A stretch of DNA of 64,000 bases. Source: Chryseobacterium ureilyticum. GTDB taxonomy: Bacteria > Bacteroidota > Bacteroidia > Flavobacteriales > Weeksellaceae. Under the pieces are notes generated by a model that saw nothing but the letters and a program-made list of their open reading frames with translations, ran no database searches and was not told the origin of the DNA. Where the stretch lies: the NCBI RefSeq assembly GCF_900156735.1, contig NZ_FTOL01000001.1:248001-312000 (forward strand). Reading direction: 5' to 3'. Positions 17,979 through 25,718 of the stretch are shown here, piece by piece; position 1 is the first letter of the stretch; each line of letters begins with the position of its first letter. The position numbers and the translations under genes are program-made.

Positions 17979-18395
17979 ATGGAACATAAAATACATCAAG
18001 GCCGAAATGTAAAACGATTCAGGGAAATGCTGGGCATCAAGCAGGAGGCATTAGCTCTTGACCTTGGGGATGACTGGAACCAGAAGAAAGTTTCTCTGCT
18101 GGAACAGAAAGAAATTATTGAAGATCCTTTACTAAAAAGAATTTCTGAAGTATTGAAAATTCCGGTGGAAGCGTTTCAGAATTTTAATGAAGAACAAGCT
18201 ATCAATATCATTTCAAATACTTTCCATGATTTCAAAGATAACTCTGTTGCTTCTGCAATGAACTATAATTGTACATTTAATCCAATAGATAAAATTGTAG
18301 AATTGTATGATGAAAAGGTTGCTCTTTATGAGAGGATGCTGAAGGAGAAGGATGAAATGATGGTGAGGCTAGAGAGGTTGATTGAGAAGGGATAA
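17979..18395 (+). CDS. XRE-family helix-turn-helix regulator
   Basis: 138 residues. Residues about 8-65 form a Cro/CI-type HTH (GRNVKRFREMLGIKQEALAL ... WNQKKVSLLEQ ... PLLKRISEVLKIPVEAF). The C-terminal part ends in a short coiled coil (EKVALYERMLKEKDEMMVRL). A DNA-binding repressor is expected, possibly for the neighbouring recombinase or defence genes, although no operator was identified. It converges on the recombinase gene across a shared terminator. Confidence 0.85.
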   Translation: MEHKIHQGRNVKRFREMLGIKQEALALDLGDDWNQKKVSLLEQKEIIEDPLLKRISEVLKIPVEAFQNFNEEQAINIISNTFHDFKDNSVASAMNYNCTFNPIDKIVELYDEKVALYERMLKEKDEMMVRLERLIEKG

Positions 18396-18411
18396 ATTAT
18401 ATAAGATAAAT

Positions 18412-18441
18412 AAAAAGGTTCAGCAGATGCTGAACCTTTTT
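18412..18441. terminator. Bidirectional terminator between XRE regulator and recombinase
   Basis: Perfect 14 bp stem aaaaaggttcagca/tgctgaaccttttt with a 2 nt gap, having an A-run on the left and a T-run on the right; serves both convergent genes. Confidence 0.9.
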
Positions 18442-18443
18442 AT

Positions 18444-19052
18444 TTAATTTAAATTGAAACTATCTTGTCTGCTTACAAAACTACTTACAGTCAATCTATG
18501 TACACCTAAGATTCTTCCAATTGCAGAATATGATACTTTTTTATCAAGTAATTCCTGAATTTTCTTTTCTTGTCCTGTAAGTTTAGTTTTTGAAGATTTG
18601 CTTCCTTTAGGCCTTCCTAAAATGACTCCTTCTGCTCGTTTTCTAGCCAATGCTTCTTTAGTACGCTGAGAAATTAAATTTCTTTCAATCTCTGCAGAAA
18701 GGCCAAAAGCAAAAGCCAATACTTTGGAGCTAATATCACTTCCCAGTCGGTAATTATCTTTGATAGTCCACACTTGTATATCCCGATTCATGCATTCATT
18801 AAGAATACCCATAATCATTAATAGATTTCTTCCTAGTCTGGAAAGCTCAGAGCAAATAAGAATATCTCCCTTCTTCATCTTTTTTAAAAGCTTACCCAGC
18901 TTTCTATCATCTACATTTTTTGCACCAGAGATTGTTTCTTCAATCCATTTGTCTACTATCGTTTCTTGGTGTTGGCAAAATTGATTGATTTCAAAACGTT
19001 GGTTCTCTACTGTTTGTTTGTCGGTGCTTACTCTGATGTATCCGTAAATCAT
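18444..19052 (-). CDS. Small serine recombinase (resolvase/invertase family)
   Basis: 202 residues. Resolvase catalytic domain with the nucleophile Ser9 in GYIRVSTDKQ, the SELSRLGRN block, and the long E-helix (AEIERNLISQRTKEALARKR), followed by a C-terminal HTH (KVSYSAIGRILGVHRLTVSS). It is the size of DNA invertases such as Gin or Hin. It is adjacent to an inverted repeat pair that flanks the swappable specificity module of the type IIG gene, and a copy of the repeat core lies in its own upstream region (19104-19118). The likely job is inversion of 19145-20910. It is not accompanied by a transposase. Confidence 0.9.
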   Translation of the reverse strand: MIYGYIRVSTDKQTVENQRFEINQFCQHQETIVDKWIEETISGAKNVDDRKLGKLLKKMKKGDILICSELSRLGRNLLMIMGILNECMNRDIQVWTIKDNYRLGSDISSKVLAFAFGLSAEIERNLISQRTKEALARKRAEGVILGRPKGSKSSKTKLTGQEKKIQELLDKKVSYSAIGRILGVHRLTVSSFVSRQDSFNLN

Positions 19053-19103
19053 TGTATTTGTTGTTAAAAATTATTATGCTATTTTGATTTAATTTATACC
19101 TAT

Positions 19104-19118
19104 ACTGTCTAAAATAAT
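19104..19118 (+). repeat. Third copy of the recombination-site core
   Basis: ACTGTCTAAAATAAT, identical to 20890-20904 (same orientation) and to the reverse complement of 19151-19165. It lies in the non-coding gap between the recombinase start and the silent specificity cassette, so coding conservation cannot explain it. It may be an accessory or binding site for the recombinase. Confidence 0.75.
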
Positions 19119-19143
19119 TCTATGCAATAATAATAACAAGGAA

Positions 19144-20049
19144 ATGAGCGATTATTTTAGACAGTTTGCTACTCTTACAGATTTTAGTTCTTCAGAAAGT
19201 TGGGTGGTTCTATCATCTATTGAAAAAGAAATTAAAAAGAAAATAGAATCAGTTGGAACGCCATTGAAAGATTGGGATATTAATATCTATCGTGGGATAT
19301 TGACTGGATATAATGAGGCCTTCATTATTGATGGAAAAAAGAAAGAAGAGTTAATTGCTGAAGATCCGAAATCTGTCGAAATCATACGACCTATTTTACG
19401 CGGCAGAGACATTAAAAGATATGGGTATGACTTTGCTGATTTATATCTTTTATTCATTCCATGGCATTTTCCAGTACATAATGATCCAAATATTAAAGGA
19501 GCTTCTTTGGATGCAGAAAAAGTATTTGAAAATCAATATCCTGCAATATTTAGACACCTACTTAAATATAAGCATGAACTTTCTAATCGTAATAAAGCAG
19601 AAACGGGAATTCGCTATGAATGGTATGCATTGCAACGATGGGGTGCAAATTATTGGGAGGATTTTTTTAGACCAAAAATAATCTTTCAAGAAATGGTACA
19701 AGAACCCAGTTTCATTCTTGATTTAAATGGAGACTATATGTGCTTAGATACAGCTCGAATTATTACAGGAGAAAACTTAGAAGTGTTAATTTCTATACTT
19801 AACTCTAAATTATTCTTTTATGCTGTAAAGTCATTTTATGGAGGCGGGAGTCTAGGAGAGTCTGGTATTCGTATGAAACATACTTTTTTTGAAAACTTTC
19901 CAATGCCTTCATTTCCAAAAGAGATACAATTTGAATTAAGAAAATTAGTTAATAATATCAATGATGATGGCCTAAATGAGATAAATAAAATCATACATAA
20001 TTTTTTCAATCTAACAAGTGAAGAAATAGAGTTTATTGAATCTCAATAA
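19144..20049 (+). CDS. Silent alternative specificity (TaqI_C-like) cassette of the type IIG enzyme
   Basis: 301 residues with no methylase or nuclease motifs. It is homologous to the last ~290 residues of the facing 1246-residue R-M protein. The two share SDYFRQFA, GTPLKDW, TGYNEAFIID, EDPKS.EIIRPILRGRDIKR (63 bp identical at 19377-19439 and 20616-20678) and the ending EEIEFIE, but differ completely in the middle, as target-recognition domains do. The ATG at 19144 is created beside the repeat and has an AAGGA three nt upstream, so it might be translated, but alone it would lack catalysis. Inversion between 19145-19170 and 20885-20910 would place it in frame with the methylase, giving a new specificity. 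It is best read as a storage cassette, not a pseudogene. Confidence 0.85.
   Translation: MSDYFRQFATLTDFSSSESWVVLSSIEKEIKKKIESVGTPLKDWDINIYRGILTGYNEAFIIDGKKKEELIAEDPKSVEIIRPILRGRDIKRYGYDFADLYLLFIPWHFPVHNDPNIKGASLDAEKVFENQYPAIFRHLLKYKHELSNRNKAETGIRYEWYALQRWGANYWEDFFRPKIIFQEMVQEPSFILDLNGDYMCLDTARIITGENLEVLISILNSKLFFYAVKSFYGGGSLGESGIRMKHTFFENFPMPSFPKEIQFELRKLVNNINDDGLNEINKIIHNFFNLTSEEIEFIESQ
19145..19170 (+). repeat. Left inverted repeat of the invertible specificity segment
   Basis: 26 bp identical to the reverse complement of 20885-20910 (starts TGAGCGATTATTTTAGACAG). It encodes SDYFRQFA at the start of the silent cassette, and the same residues at the specificity-domain junction of the type IIG enzyme. 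Confidence 0.9.
19377..19439 (+). repeat. 63 bp identical inverted segment within the two specificity domains (left copy)
   Basis: Identical to the reverse complement of 20616-20678; encodes EIIRPILRGRDIKRYGYDFA. It offers a second, longer homology for inversion or gene conversion between the cassettes. Confidence 0.9.
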
Positions 20050-20062
20050 ACTCTATTTCTTC
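20020..20062. repeat. Tail-to-tail palindrome at the convergent ends of the two specificity cassettes
   Basis: Two 20 bp perfect arms (20020-20039 and 20043-20062, gaagaaatagagtttattga and its complement) around a 3 nt centre. Both arms encode the shared C-terminus EEIEFIE of the two convergent ORFs, which overlap by 17 bp here. It can form a strong hairpin on either transcript and keeps stop codons valid in both orientations. Confidence 0.85.
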
Positions 20063-23000
20063 TTCAGAAAAATTAAATATTTTATAAATTAATTTATCTA
20101 TTTGATCTGACAAGACAGAATAATTTTTGTCATTTTTAATATATTCTATAATTTCTAATGTAATCTTTTCAAATTGCTCTAGCAAAGCAATAGAAACTTT
20201 TGGAACATACAGTTGTTCAATTGTAAATTTTTTCCATCTAACAGTTCCTACACCAGTTGTAGTTCCTATTTTTGAAAAAAAATATTCTGATAATTTAGAA
20301 TTGAGATATGATACTAGATATAATAAATTGTCTCCAACCATTAAGAAAGTTGTTGCTTCATTCATATATTTTCCATCTAGTTCAATTGAAAACTTGGTTC
20401 TGTCTGATATTTCTCCCCATACTATTTTCTGGTTAGAGAAATCTGTTATATAAGCACAGTTTCTTAAGTTATATGGAGTATCCCCTTTATCTGTCCTTTT
20501 TTCCAACTGTAAGTAAAATTGATTTAAATACTTTTTAACAGCTGGATAATCATCTATTTCTACACGTTTTATATTCTTTTCTTTTATTCCGTTATGTGTA
20601 TTAATTATCCATATGTCAGCAAAGTCATACCCATATCTTTTAATGTCTCTGCCGCGTAAAATAGGTCGTATGATTTCGGCAGATTTTGGATCTTCTTCGA
20701 TAAGTTCTTTTCGCTTTATTCCGTCTATAATAAAAGCTTCATTGTAACCTGTTTTGATACCATAATTAATTTTAATATTCCAATCTTTCAATGGAGTTCC
20801 AATTGTTTCAATTTTAGTTTTTATATTCTGTTCAACATCATTTAAAATGATCCAACTTCCAGAACTTATAAAATTAGACTTTACAGCAAACTGTCTAAAA
20901 TAATCGCTCAAATTATTTAACATCTTTTCTTTTATAGTACAAGCTAAAGTTTGTTGTCTATTTTTATCCCTTGAAAACATCAGAATGTTGGTATCAACGG
21001 TAGCTGTATCAAATATCTGAGTGCCACCAAAATCTATAAGAATTTCAGGATTAGTTTTATCTGCAAAAAATTTTCTTAGACTTTCCCCATAGGCTGCACG
21101 CATCCACTTGTTAGAGGTTATAAATGTAAGAAGCCCCTTTTCTTTTAAGACATTATATCCTAGCTCATAAAATAAGCTGTAAATATCTCCAGTTCTGGCA
21201 AAAGTTTCGTAGCCTAATGTTTGCAATGCATCACTTGCAGTTCCCATTTTCTGTAATTGAATGTACGGGGGATTCCCGATAATGACATCAAAACCTGTGA
21301 AGTTACCATCATCATCCAGTACTTCTGGAAATTCAAAACGCCATTCAAAAGCATGACGATAAATAGCATTATTTAGAATTTCTTCTTTTTGTTTTTTAGC
21401 TTGTTCAGCCTTGATTTTGAGTTTTTTGAGTTTATCTTTTTCTGCCTTTTTTATGGTTTCTCCAAAAGCAATTAAGTTATTTTGTCTTTGTTCTTCATTT
21501 TGATATTCTCCTAATGCTTTAGAAACTTTTTCTTTTTCCTTATTGTCAAGACTGGATTTGAGATTGTTTTTGATAGTACTGATGATATCTTCAATCTCTC
21601 TCTTTTTAGTTTTGGAGTTGGTGGTTTTGTAGTCTTTTACTGCTTGTTTGTAATCTTCGACTGAGAATGTAATTTCCTTGCTTTTAAACGCACTCTTTAA
21701 ACTGTCATTCAATTTAAACTTACTGATGAGTGAATTTCCGCACTTAATATTAATGTCAATATTAGGAAGGGTTTGGAGTTCTCCTTCATCTGTATAATAA
21801 GCATTTTTAAGGAGTTCGATCCAGAGTCTCAGTCTGCAGATATTTACTGAGTTAGGGTTAATATCTACACCAAATAAACAGTTTTCAATAAGAGTTTCCT
21901 TTTCATGAAAAATTGCTTTTTGAATTTTTAAGCTTTGTGGGTCTTTACGGTTATAGCTGAATAATTCTCCATCAGCATCAGAAATATAGATTTCATCGTT
22001 ATCAATTTCTATTGTACATGGCAGTTTTTTCCCGTCTTCATCTCCTAAAATTCCCAATTCACTTTTAATGACAATCATTTCATTAAGAGCAGAAACAAGG
22101 AAATGTCCTGATCCTACCGCAGGATCGCAAATTCTGATAGAGTTAACTACTTCATTGAATTTTTTACGATCTTCCTTCTTGAAAAAAGTATTGCAATAAT
22201 CAATAACATCTTCAAATGTTTCAATGGTTTCTGTAATTTCCTCTTTAAATTTTTGAACTACAGATTTTCTCAGTGTTTCTTTACACATGAACATGGTAAT
22301 AGTACCAGGAGTATAGAAAGATCCATCTTTATAACCATTGATTTTTTCAAAAATTAACCCCAAAACAGAGGCATTAATTAATGTTTTATTTTGTTGCTTA
22401 TCATTAATTTCAACAGATGCATCCGCAGAAAAATCATAAGCATCTAAAAACTTGAACAGATATTCTAAAGTATTAAGTTTTCCAGTCTGTTTTTTTCCAT
22501 TGGAATTTTTTAATACTGTGGATGAAAAAACTTCCATTTCCTCATCCATTAATGCTGTAATGTCAAATGTAAGGTCTTCGAGCTCACTCTTTTCAAATAA
22601 GCTACTGTTCAGATAAGGAATATATTTAAACTTTTCTGCGTATCGTTGATGACGTTCTTTTATTGGCTTTGCTAATGCTGAGAAAAACATCTCATTAAGT
22701 GCATCAAAACCAGGGATGAATTCTGAATTTAAAAATTTATATTCCGGAGAATCATTATTATAACTTCTCAATTGGGATTCCAGTAACTTTAAGAAAAGAA
22801 TTCTGTTAACCCATGTCAGACAAAGTTCTAAGCCAACCGTAAAAGATTTTTCTTCACTATTAGGAATATTTTTAACCTTGATAAGATAATCTTTGTCTTC
22901 AAGGGTAAAAATTGCATTCTCTAATAATGGACCGTAATCTGCTTCTTTATTCTTTTTTCTTTGGATAATTTTCTTACCACTTTCTTTTACTTCCTCAAGC

Positions 23001-23773
23001 CCTATGATATGAAGTAATTCATTATAAAAAGCTTTATTAAGTTGATTACTGTCATTACCAAAGCTTTTTCCTAGTAAATGAACATCAGAGAATAATTTAT
23101 AAATATTAACAAGCTCTTTATCTTTGAATTTTGAAACTTCTTTATTTCTAAAATCAAGATAAACAAACGGAAGAGTATCTTCTACTTTTTCTATATATTT
23201 TTTTGCTATTTCATTATAGAAAAGTTCGTTCTTTATGGTGTCTTTTAGACCATCTCTAAACGCTTTGTATTCTTTAATTAATTCACTGTTTTTATAAAAT
23301 AAGTTGTAGAAATCACTTGCATTGAAAAAGAACCATTCAAAACCATTGGTTATGATAAGGTGCTTAATATTGTTGTTCTTATAATCAACTCTTTCTCTAA
23401 GGTAATATAACAGCATTTCCTGAAATGCCTTTTTATTGAGTTGTTTTTCTGTCGGGAATTCAGTTCTGTTACTAGGTTTTTTTGCTTCTATTAAAACTCC
23501 AACGTCAGAAGTTGCATCTTTACCCAAATAGATTGCTAGATCAATTCTTTCTTTTGTATTGATTTCATTTTCAGAATAGAACGTAGACGAAAGAAATTTT
23601 GATATTGGAGATTTTAGATGCTCTTCACTCTCATTTCTACTGTCAACTAAATTGATAGCATTGATACAGTCTTGAAGTTTCGCTGAAAAACCATCAATAT
23701 CTGCTCTTGAAGGTTTAAATTTTTTATATGCTGGGTTTAATGCTTTCTGAGGCTCAAGCTTATTAATTTTCAT
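20033..23773 (-). CDS. Type IIG restriction-modification enzyme (Eco57I-like) with exchangeable specificity domain
   Basis: 1246 residues, single-polypeptide nuclease-methylase-specificity layout. N-terminal PD-(D/E)xK nuclease: Asp78 in RIDLAIYLG, then Glu96-Ala-Lys98 in VLIEAKKP. A helical connector follows. N6-adenine methylase: motif X-like GSFYTPGTITMFM (near 480), motif I ICDPAVGSGHF (near 549), motif IV IIGNPPYIQL (near 833). The specificity region from about 955 to the end is TaqI_C-like. The nuclease acidic residues and the NPPY motif are intact, so it appears functional. The border of the last domain coincides with the 26 bp inverted repeat, and an alternative domain lies beyond it, next to a serine recombinase. 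Recognition sequence cannot be read from the protein. Target: incoming unmodified DNA in the cytoplasm. Confidence 0.92.
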   Translation of the reverse strand: MKINKLEPQKALNPAYKKFKPSRADIDGFSAKLQDCINAINLVDSRNESEEHLKSPISKFLSSTFYSENEINTKERIDLAIYLGKDATSDVGVLIEAKKPSNRTEFPTEKQLNKKAFQEMLLYYLRERVDYKNNNIKHLIITNGFEWFFFNASDFYNLFYKNSELIKEYKAFRDGLKDTIKNELFYNEIAKKYIEKVEDTLPFVYLDFRNKEVSKFKDKELVNIYKLFSDVHLLGKSFGNDSNQLNKAFYNELLHIIGLEEVKESGKKIIQRKKNKEADYGPLLENAIFTLEDKDYLIKVKNIPNSEEKSFTVGLELCLTWVNRILFLKLLESQLRSYNNDSPEYKFLNSEFIPGFDALNEMFFSALAKPIKERHQRYAEKFKYIPYLNSSLFEKSELEDLTFDITALMDEEMEVFSSTVLKNSNGKKQTGKLNTLEYLFKFLDAYDFSADASVEINDKQQNKTLINASVLGLIFEKINGYKDGSFYTPGTITMFMCKETLRKSVVQKFKEEITETIETFEDVIDYCNTFFKKEDRKKFNEVVNSIRICDPAVGSGHFLVSALNEMIVIKSELGILGDEDGKKLPCTIEIDNDEIYISDADGELFSYNRKDPQSLKIQKAIFHEKETLIENCLFGVDINPNSVNICRLRLWIELLKNAYYTDEGELQTLPNIDINIKCGNSLISKFKLNDSLKSAFKSKEITFSVEDYKQAVKDYKTTNSKTKKREIEDIISTIKNNLKSSLDNKEKEKVSKALGEYQNEEQRQNNLIAFGETIKKAEKDKLKKLKIKAEQAKKQKEEILNNAIYRHAFEWRFEFPEVLDDDGNFTGFDVIIGNPPYIQLQKMGTASDALQTLGYETFARTGDIYSLFYELGYNVLKEKGLLTFITSNKWMRAAYGESLRKFFADKTNPEILIDFGGTQIFDTATVDTNILMFSRDKNRQQTLACTIKEKMLNNLSDYFRQFAVKSNFISSGSWIILNDVEQNIKTKIETIGTPLKDWNIKINYGIKTGYNEAFIIDGIKRKELIEEDPKSAEIIRPILRGRDIKRYGYDFADIWIINTHNGIKEKNIKRVEIDDYPAVKKYLNQFYLQLEKRTDKGDTPYNLRNCAYITDFSNQKIVWGEISDRTKFSIELDGKYMNEATTFLMVGDNLLYLVSYLNSKLSEYFFSKIGTTTGVGTVRWKKFTIEQLYVPKVSIALLEQFEKITLEIIEYIKNDKNYSVLSDQIDKLIYKIFNFSEEEIEFIEIQ
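20616..20678 (-). repeat. 63 bp identical inverted segment (right copy)
   Basis: Reverse complement of 19377-19439, inside the expressed specificity domain. Confidence 0.9.
20885..20910 (-). repeat. Right inverted repeat of the invertible specificity segment
   Basis: 26 bp, exact reverse complement of 19145-19170, located inside the type IIG gene at about codon 955, exactly at the methylase/specificity-domain border. Confidence 0.9.
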
Positions 23774-23779
23774 GGTTGT

Positions 23780-23816
23780 TTTTGTCTAATAAAAGAGGGG
23801 ATTAATTTAGACAAAA
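23780..23816. promoter_or_regulatory. Inverted repeat upstream of the type IIG gene
   Basis: TTTTGTCTAA and TTAGACAAAA separated by 17 nt, directly 5' of the ATG at 23773. The GTCTAA core also occurs in the recombination sites near 19104, 19151 and 20890. It may be an operator or a degenerate recombinase site. Confidence 0.45.
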
Positions 23817-23916
23817 TTGTAGTATGAAACAAGCGGGAAACCTTACTATGTCTCCATTTTATGAATTAATTCTGATTATAATATTATAATAGGATGAATA
23901 CTAAGTTAGTTTATAA

Positions 23917-24471
23917 TTAAATTCCTTCTGTATTTAGAGAATTTGTAGGTATGGATTTACACATCCACCTCCTCAACCTCCAAACCGGCAAATACACAAA
24001 CACCACAGACAAAATCCCAGCCAATATCCCCACAACAACAGCCATCGCCGTAGCATCAAGCCTATAATCCTTTGAAAAATTATACTGGCCTAAAAAAAGC
24101 ATTGCTAACACCAGAGAACAGGTAATTACGCCATGCAGAATACTCAGCTTGGTCATTAGCTTTTTAATATTCAACTGTCCATCTACGGTAAACTCGATGG
24201 CGCCTTGTCCGGCGGCATCGGTTACTCTTTTGAGGATGTCTATGGTGAGGACAACGGGGAGAAATAGGGCCATGGGTAGGGTAAGGCGGGCCAGATTCTG
24301 TTCGCCGGAGAAAAAATGGGTGTAGCCTAATTCTTTGAAGCTGGCATAGGCGATGATGAAATTGAAAAATACATTGGGAAGGACATAATAAATCGTACGC
24401 TTGATGAGAAAGCGTTTAAGGGTTGTTTTTTTGAGCTTTTTAGGTGGCTTCGGCTTAAATTTCAATTTCAT
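23917..24471 (-). CDS. Four-helix membrane protein, last gene of the secondary-lipid operon
   Basis: 184 residues. A very basic N-terminus (KLKFKPKPPKKLKKTTLKRF) is followed by about four hydrophobic segments (near 28-48, 65-85, 110-128 and 142-165). No family recognised. Its start overlaps the stop of the preceding acyltransferase by one base, so it belongs to the operon. Possible roles are transport or membrane insertion of the finished lipid, or a scaffold for the acyltransferases. A small remnant of another operon is less likely given the coupling. Confidence 0.7.
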   Translation of the reverse strand: MKLKFKPKPPKKLKKTTLKRFLIKRTIYYVLPNVFFNFIIAYASFKELGYTHFFSGEQNLARLTLPMALFLPVVLTIDILKRVTDAAGQGAIEFTVDGQLNIKKLMTKLSILHGVITCSLVLAMLFLGQYNFSKDYRLDATAMAVVVGILAGILSVVFVYLPVWRLRRWMCKSIPTNSLNTEGI

Positions 24472-25718
24472 TAGGTGGTCATGAGCGCTATGGCTTTCTC
24501 TTTTATTTTAGCGGCTTCCGCTTTGGGAAGGAAGTCTTCGTTGGACAAAAATATAAAATCCATCTGATGGTTGTACGTACTCGTTACCAAAGTGTTTGAG
24601 TTTAGCCATGGGAAGGCTACTGTAGGGCTGAAAATGGTATCGATGCTGAAATTTTTGTAATCGTTCGGGATATTGATCTTGCCCATATTGGATAGGGTTA
24701 CATCATGGCCGCCATTACTTGATTTGAGCATTGAGATCATACGGTCAACAATCGGGTGCATCTGTTCACCCATCCACAGCAGTTCACGGGCTTCCATTTT
24801 TCCTATTTTCTGAGTAAGGTCTTCTTTGATGTGCTTGGCATTGTTCAACAGATCGGAACTTCCTTTTTTAATCGCAAGATCAACCGTTGGGGCAAAAGCA
24901 AATAAATGATCCTCTTTGATCTCCGGAATAAAATGACGCACATCCACCGGACTGATCACTTTTCCTTTGGCTTCTTTTCCTTTTACTTCCTGGAATGCCT
25001 GCATAAACGCAGAACAAAGCAAAGCATGTACGGAAACTCCATTGGCTTTACATCTTTCAGTGATCTGAGCTGTGGTTGTCGGATCCAGTTTTTGGTGAAG
25101 AACATAGTCTTTTCCAAGGTTTCTCTTTTTGCTTTTTTGCTGGAGCATAAAGAAGAACCTGGCAAAAGTCAGATAAAGTTTGGCTTTGAATTTTTTACTT
25201 TTTACATTAAAGTTGGAAGGGAGAAATTCATCTACTGAAGTGAAAGCCTCATAAGATTCTAATTCCAAAGCAGGGTTGTCCAAAAGCTGAAGAAGCTCCT
25301 TCATTAATGTTACTCCAGTTGTTCCGTCTGAAATGCAATGAGGGATGGCCCAAAATACTTCAGAAACATCCTGTCCTCTTACCCAGACTACACGGGCAAG
25401 CGGTGTTTTCTCTTCCTCAAATAAGATTTTCCATTCTTTTTGAGACTCTGTCAGCCAGTCCTGGTCTGTTTTTCTTTCTACGATGCGGAGTGGGATAGGA
25501 GCAATCTCTTTTTCTTCTATAAAAAAAGGATATTTCTCACTTGTAGAGTCTATAACCACTCTTAGCAACGCATGTTTCTGCTGGATTTTTTCCAGAGCAG
25601 TTTTAAAATTCTGCTCCGGAAGTTCACCTTTTATTTTGGCTGCAAATATGCAATTTACGGGCGTTTCGGGATCTACATACATGATCCTTTCCACCATCAT
25701 TAGTTTTCTTTTGATCAT
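24471..25718 (-). CDS. Condensation-domain-like acyltransferase B
   Basis: 415 residues, chloramphenicol-acetyltransferase/condensation fold as in PapA-type and wax-ester/alcohol acyltransferases. The active-site motif appears as IPHCISDGTTG near residue 126: the second, catalytic His and the Asp of HHxxxDG are kept, while the first His is Pro. Later blocks SPVDVRHFIPE and NMGKINIPNDY have the layout of the family's C-terminal half. It overlaps the paralogous upstream gene by 4 nt (ATGA). It probably esterifies a hydroxyl of the glycosylated or polyketide product using an acyl thioester. Cytoplasmic, perhaps membrane-associated. Exact donor and acceptor unknown. Confidence 0.8.
   Translation of the reverse strand: MIKRKLMMVERIMYVDPETPVNCIFAAKIKGELPEQNFKTALEKIQQKHALLRVVIDSTSEKYPFFIEEKEIAPIPLRIVERKTDQDWLTESQKEWKILFEEEKTPLARVVWVRGQDVSEVFWAIPHCISDGTTGVTLMKELLQLLDNPALELESYEAFTSVDEFLPSNFNVKSKKFKAKLYLTFARFFFMLQQKSKKRNLGKDYVLHQKLDPTTTAQITERCKANGVSVHALLCSAFMQAFQEVKGKEAKGKVISPVDVRHFIPEIKEDHLFAFAPTVDLAIKKGSSDLLNNAKHIKEDLTQKIGKMEARELLWMGEQMHPIVDRMISMLKSSNGGHDVTLSNMGKINIPNDYKNFSIDTIFSPTVAFPWLNSNTLVTSTYNHQMDFIFLSNEDFLPKAEAAKIKEKAIALMTT

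Noticed and set aside
18444..19052. Serine recombinase as part of an IS607-type transposon or prophage
   Set aside because: No TnpB, no phage genes and no element ends nearby; it has invertase size and sits by an inverted-repeat module.
19144..20049. Reading the plus-strand specificity ORF as a truncated pseudogene of a second R-M enzyme
   Set aside because: The frame is intact from the repeat to the stop, and its ends match the expressed domain exactly at the inverted repeats, which fits a stored cassette better than decay.
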